Shown in pieces: positions 63,319 through 64,000 of a DNA stretch of 64,000 nt (positions are counted from its first letter, which is position 1; every line of letters starts with the position of its first letter). Both the position numbers and the translations under genes were made by a program. Location: positions 62,001 through 126,000 of the forward strand of contig JAADHV010000110.1 in NCBI GenBank assembly GCA_013151635.1. The letters run 5' to 3'. This DNA is from Deltaproteobacteria bacterium. GTDB lineage: Bacteria > Desulfobacterota > Desulfobacteria > Desulfobacterales > Desulfobacteraceae. The notes under the pieces were generated by a model, which was not told the DNA's origin, did no database searches, and saw only the letters and a list, made by a program, of their open reading frames with translations.

Positions 63319-64000
63319 TTAAGCCCCTGCATTTTTAATGGCCTCAAAAATGCTTTCAAGCCTTGATTCAGGATCGGCCGAGACTAAAGCCGTTATGGTT
63401 TCGATTTTACATCCTCCCCTTTTAACAGAAGGATCTGATCTTACCGATACACTTGTCAAAGAGTCTATTTTATCAAAAAACTCTTCCTTGACCATCTCGA
63501 TATATTCATAATCATCCAAAGATACGCTTAATACCACTTCTTCCGGCTGGACAAGAGTTTTTAAGGCGTCCAGAACCATATCTTTTACAATTTCCTGGTT
63601 AATTTCAATCTCGGCCTTTACAGCTTTATAGGCAATCTTTTGGATAAGAGAAATAATCCTTTCTTCATACTTTTCAACCAGGAAGTCCAAAGTTTTATCT
63701 GCTGTCTTTAATGATTCTTCAAGAGAATTTAAAATTTTTCCAGCTTTTTCACGGGTTTCTTTTTCCCCTTTTTCTTTTCCAATTTCCAGACCCTGCTCAA
63801 GCCCCTTTTTTTCTCCTTGTTCAAACCCTTTTGCTTCACCTTGCTCAAACCCCCTTGCCTCACCTTTCTTAAACCCTTTTTCAAACCCCTGGTCCTGCCC
63901 CTTTTTTATACCCTGTTCCTGTCCTTTTTCAAAACCCTGCCTATAGCCTTTTTCTTCAGGAGTTTCCTCAGGTTCTTCCTGTTCTTCCTTTTCAGGCAAT
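63319..64000 (-). CDS. fliH: FliI regulator FliH (5-prime part outside the window)
   Basis: At least 226 residues; the frame is open at the window edge, where the apparent first codon is a TTG without a visible ribosome site, so the N-terminus is probably missing. Residues 17-75 are a run of about 14 GxxxG-type units (GFEKGQEQGIKKGQDQGFEK and on), the helix-packing repeat known from FliH. The C-terminal half (KILNSLEESLKTADKTLDFL; LIQKIAYKAVKAEIEINQEI; VRSDPSVKRGGCKIET) is the V-ATPase E-like domain. Confidence 0.9.
   Translation of the reverse strand, partial: LPEKEEQEEPEETPEEKGYRQGFEKGQEQGIKKGQDQGFEKGFKKGEARGFEQGEAKGFEQGEKKGLEQGLEIGKEKGEKETREKAGKILNSLEESLKTADKTLDFLVEKYEERIISLIQKIAYKAVKAEIEINQEIVKDMVLDALKTLVQPEEVVLSVSLDDYEYIEMVKEEFFDKIDSLTSVSVRSDPSVKRGGCKIETITALVSADPESRLESIFEAIKNAGA

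Overview
The window is almost entirely a flagellar locus joined to a flagellin-glycan locus. Gene order (flgF-G-A-H-I-J, flgN-K-L-csrA-fliW, fliL-M-N-O-P-Q-R-flhB-flhA-flhF-flhG-fliA, fliH-I-J-motE), moderately AT-rich DNA, sigma-54 promoters before early operons and a sigma-28 promoter before a flagellin suggest a motile, polarly flagellated sulfate-reducer-type deltaproteobacterium (Desulfobacterota, most like Desulfobacterales). This assignment is an inference; no rRNA or metabolic marker is present.

Layout. (1) 1-11,578, minus strand: a GT2 start, a radical SAM protein, a WbpG/PseA-type amidotransferase with a fused HisF-HisH ammonia supply, two Gfo/Idh/MocA oxidoreductases, LegG, LegI, LegH, a UDP-xylose-synthase-like SDR, LegF and a CBS-domain nucleotidyltransferase (PtmE). 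(2) 11,598-17,197, plus strand: legB, legC and two large uncharacterised glycosyltransferase-like genes, driven by a good sigma-70 promoter divergent from ptmE. Together the two arms encode the GDP-linked legionaminic acid route (PtmE, LegB, LegC, LegH, LegG, LegI, LegF), with a probable acetamidino modification. (3) 17,238-27,047, plus strand: two tandem 966-residue flagellins (the first with a sigma-28 promoter, the second with a sigma-54 promoter), then fliD-fliS-fliT-like-flaG. (4) 27,084-39,994, minus strand: fliW, csrA, flgL, flgK, flgN, a 258-bp MITE-like element, then flgJ, I, H, A, G, F. (5) 40,366-40,572: a lone small zinc-ribbon gene. (6) 40,597-54,679, minus strand: a long sigma-54 operon from fliL down to fliA, ending in a FliL-like protein with seven FliM-type SQDDID motifs, two small accessory proteins, a second FliK-like protein and a free-standing FlhB C-terminal domain. 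(7) 54,931-64,000, minus strand: flgE, flgD, fliK (sigma-54 promoter), then motE, fliJ, fliI and the partial fliH.

How it works together. Sigma-54 promoters, all close to TGGCAY-N5-TTGCW, precede fliK-flgD-flgE, fliL onward, flgF onward, flgN onward and the second flagellin. FliA made by the long operon would then fire the first flagellin and probably fliD. CsrA and FliW probably tune flagellin translation through GGA-rich leaders. Legionaminic acid made by regions 1-2 is the likely decoration of the Ser/Thr-rich flagellins.

The axial proteins are strikingly enlarged (FliC 966, FlgK 1415, FlgL 772, FlgE 932, FliD 696, FlgD 370 residues) and several share repeated insert modules. No flgM, fliE-F-G, flgB-C or motAB lies in the window.
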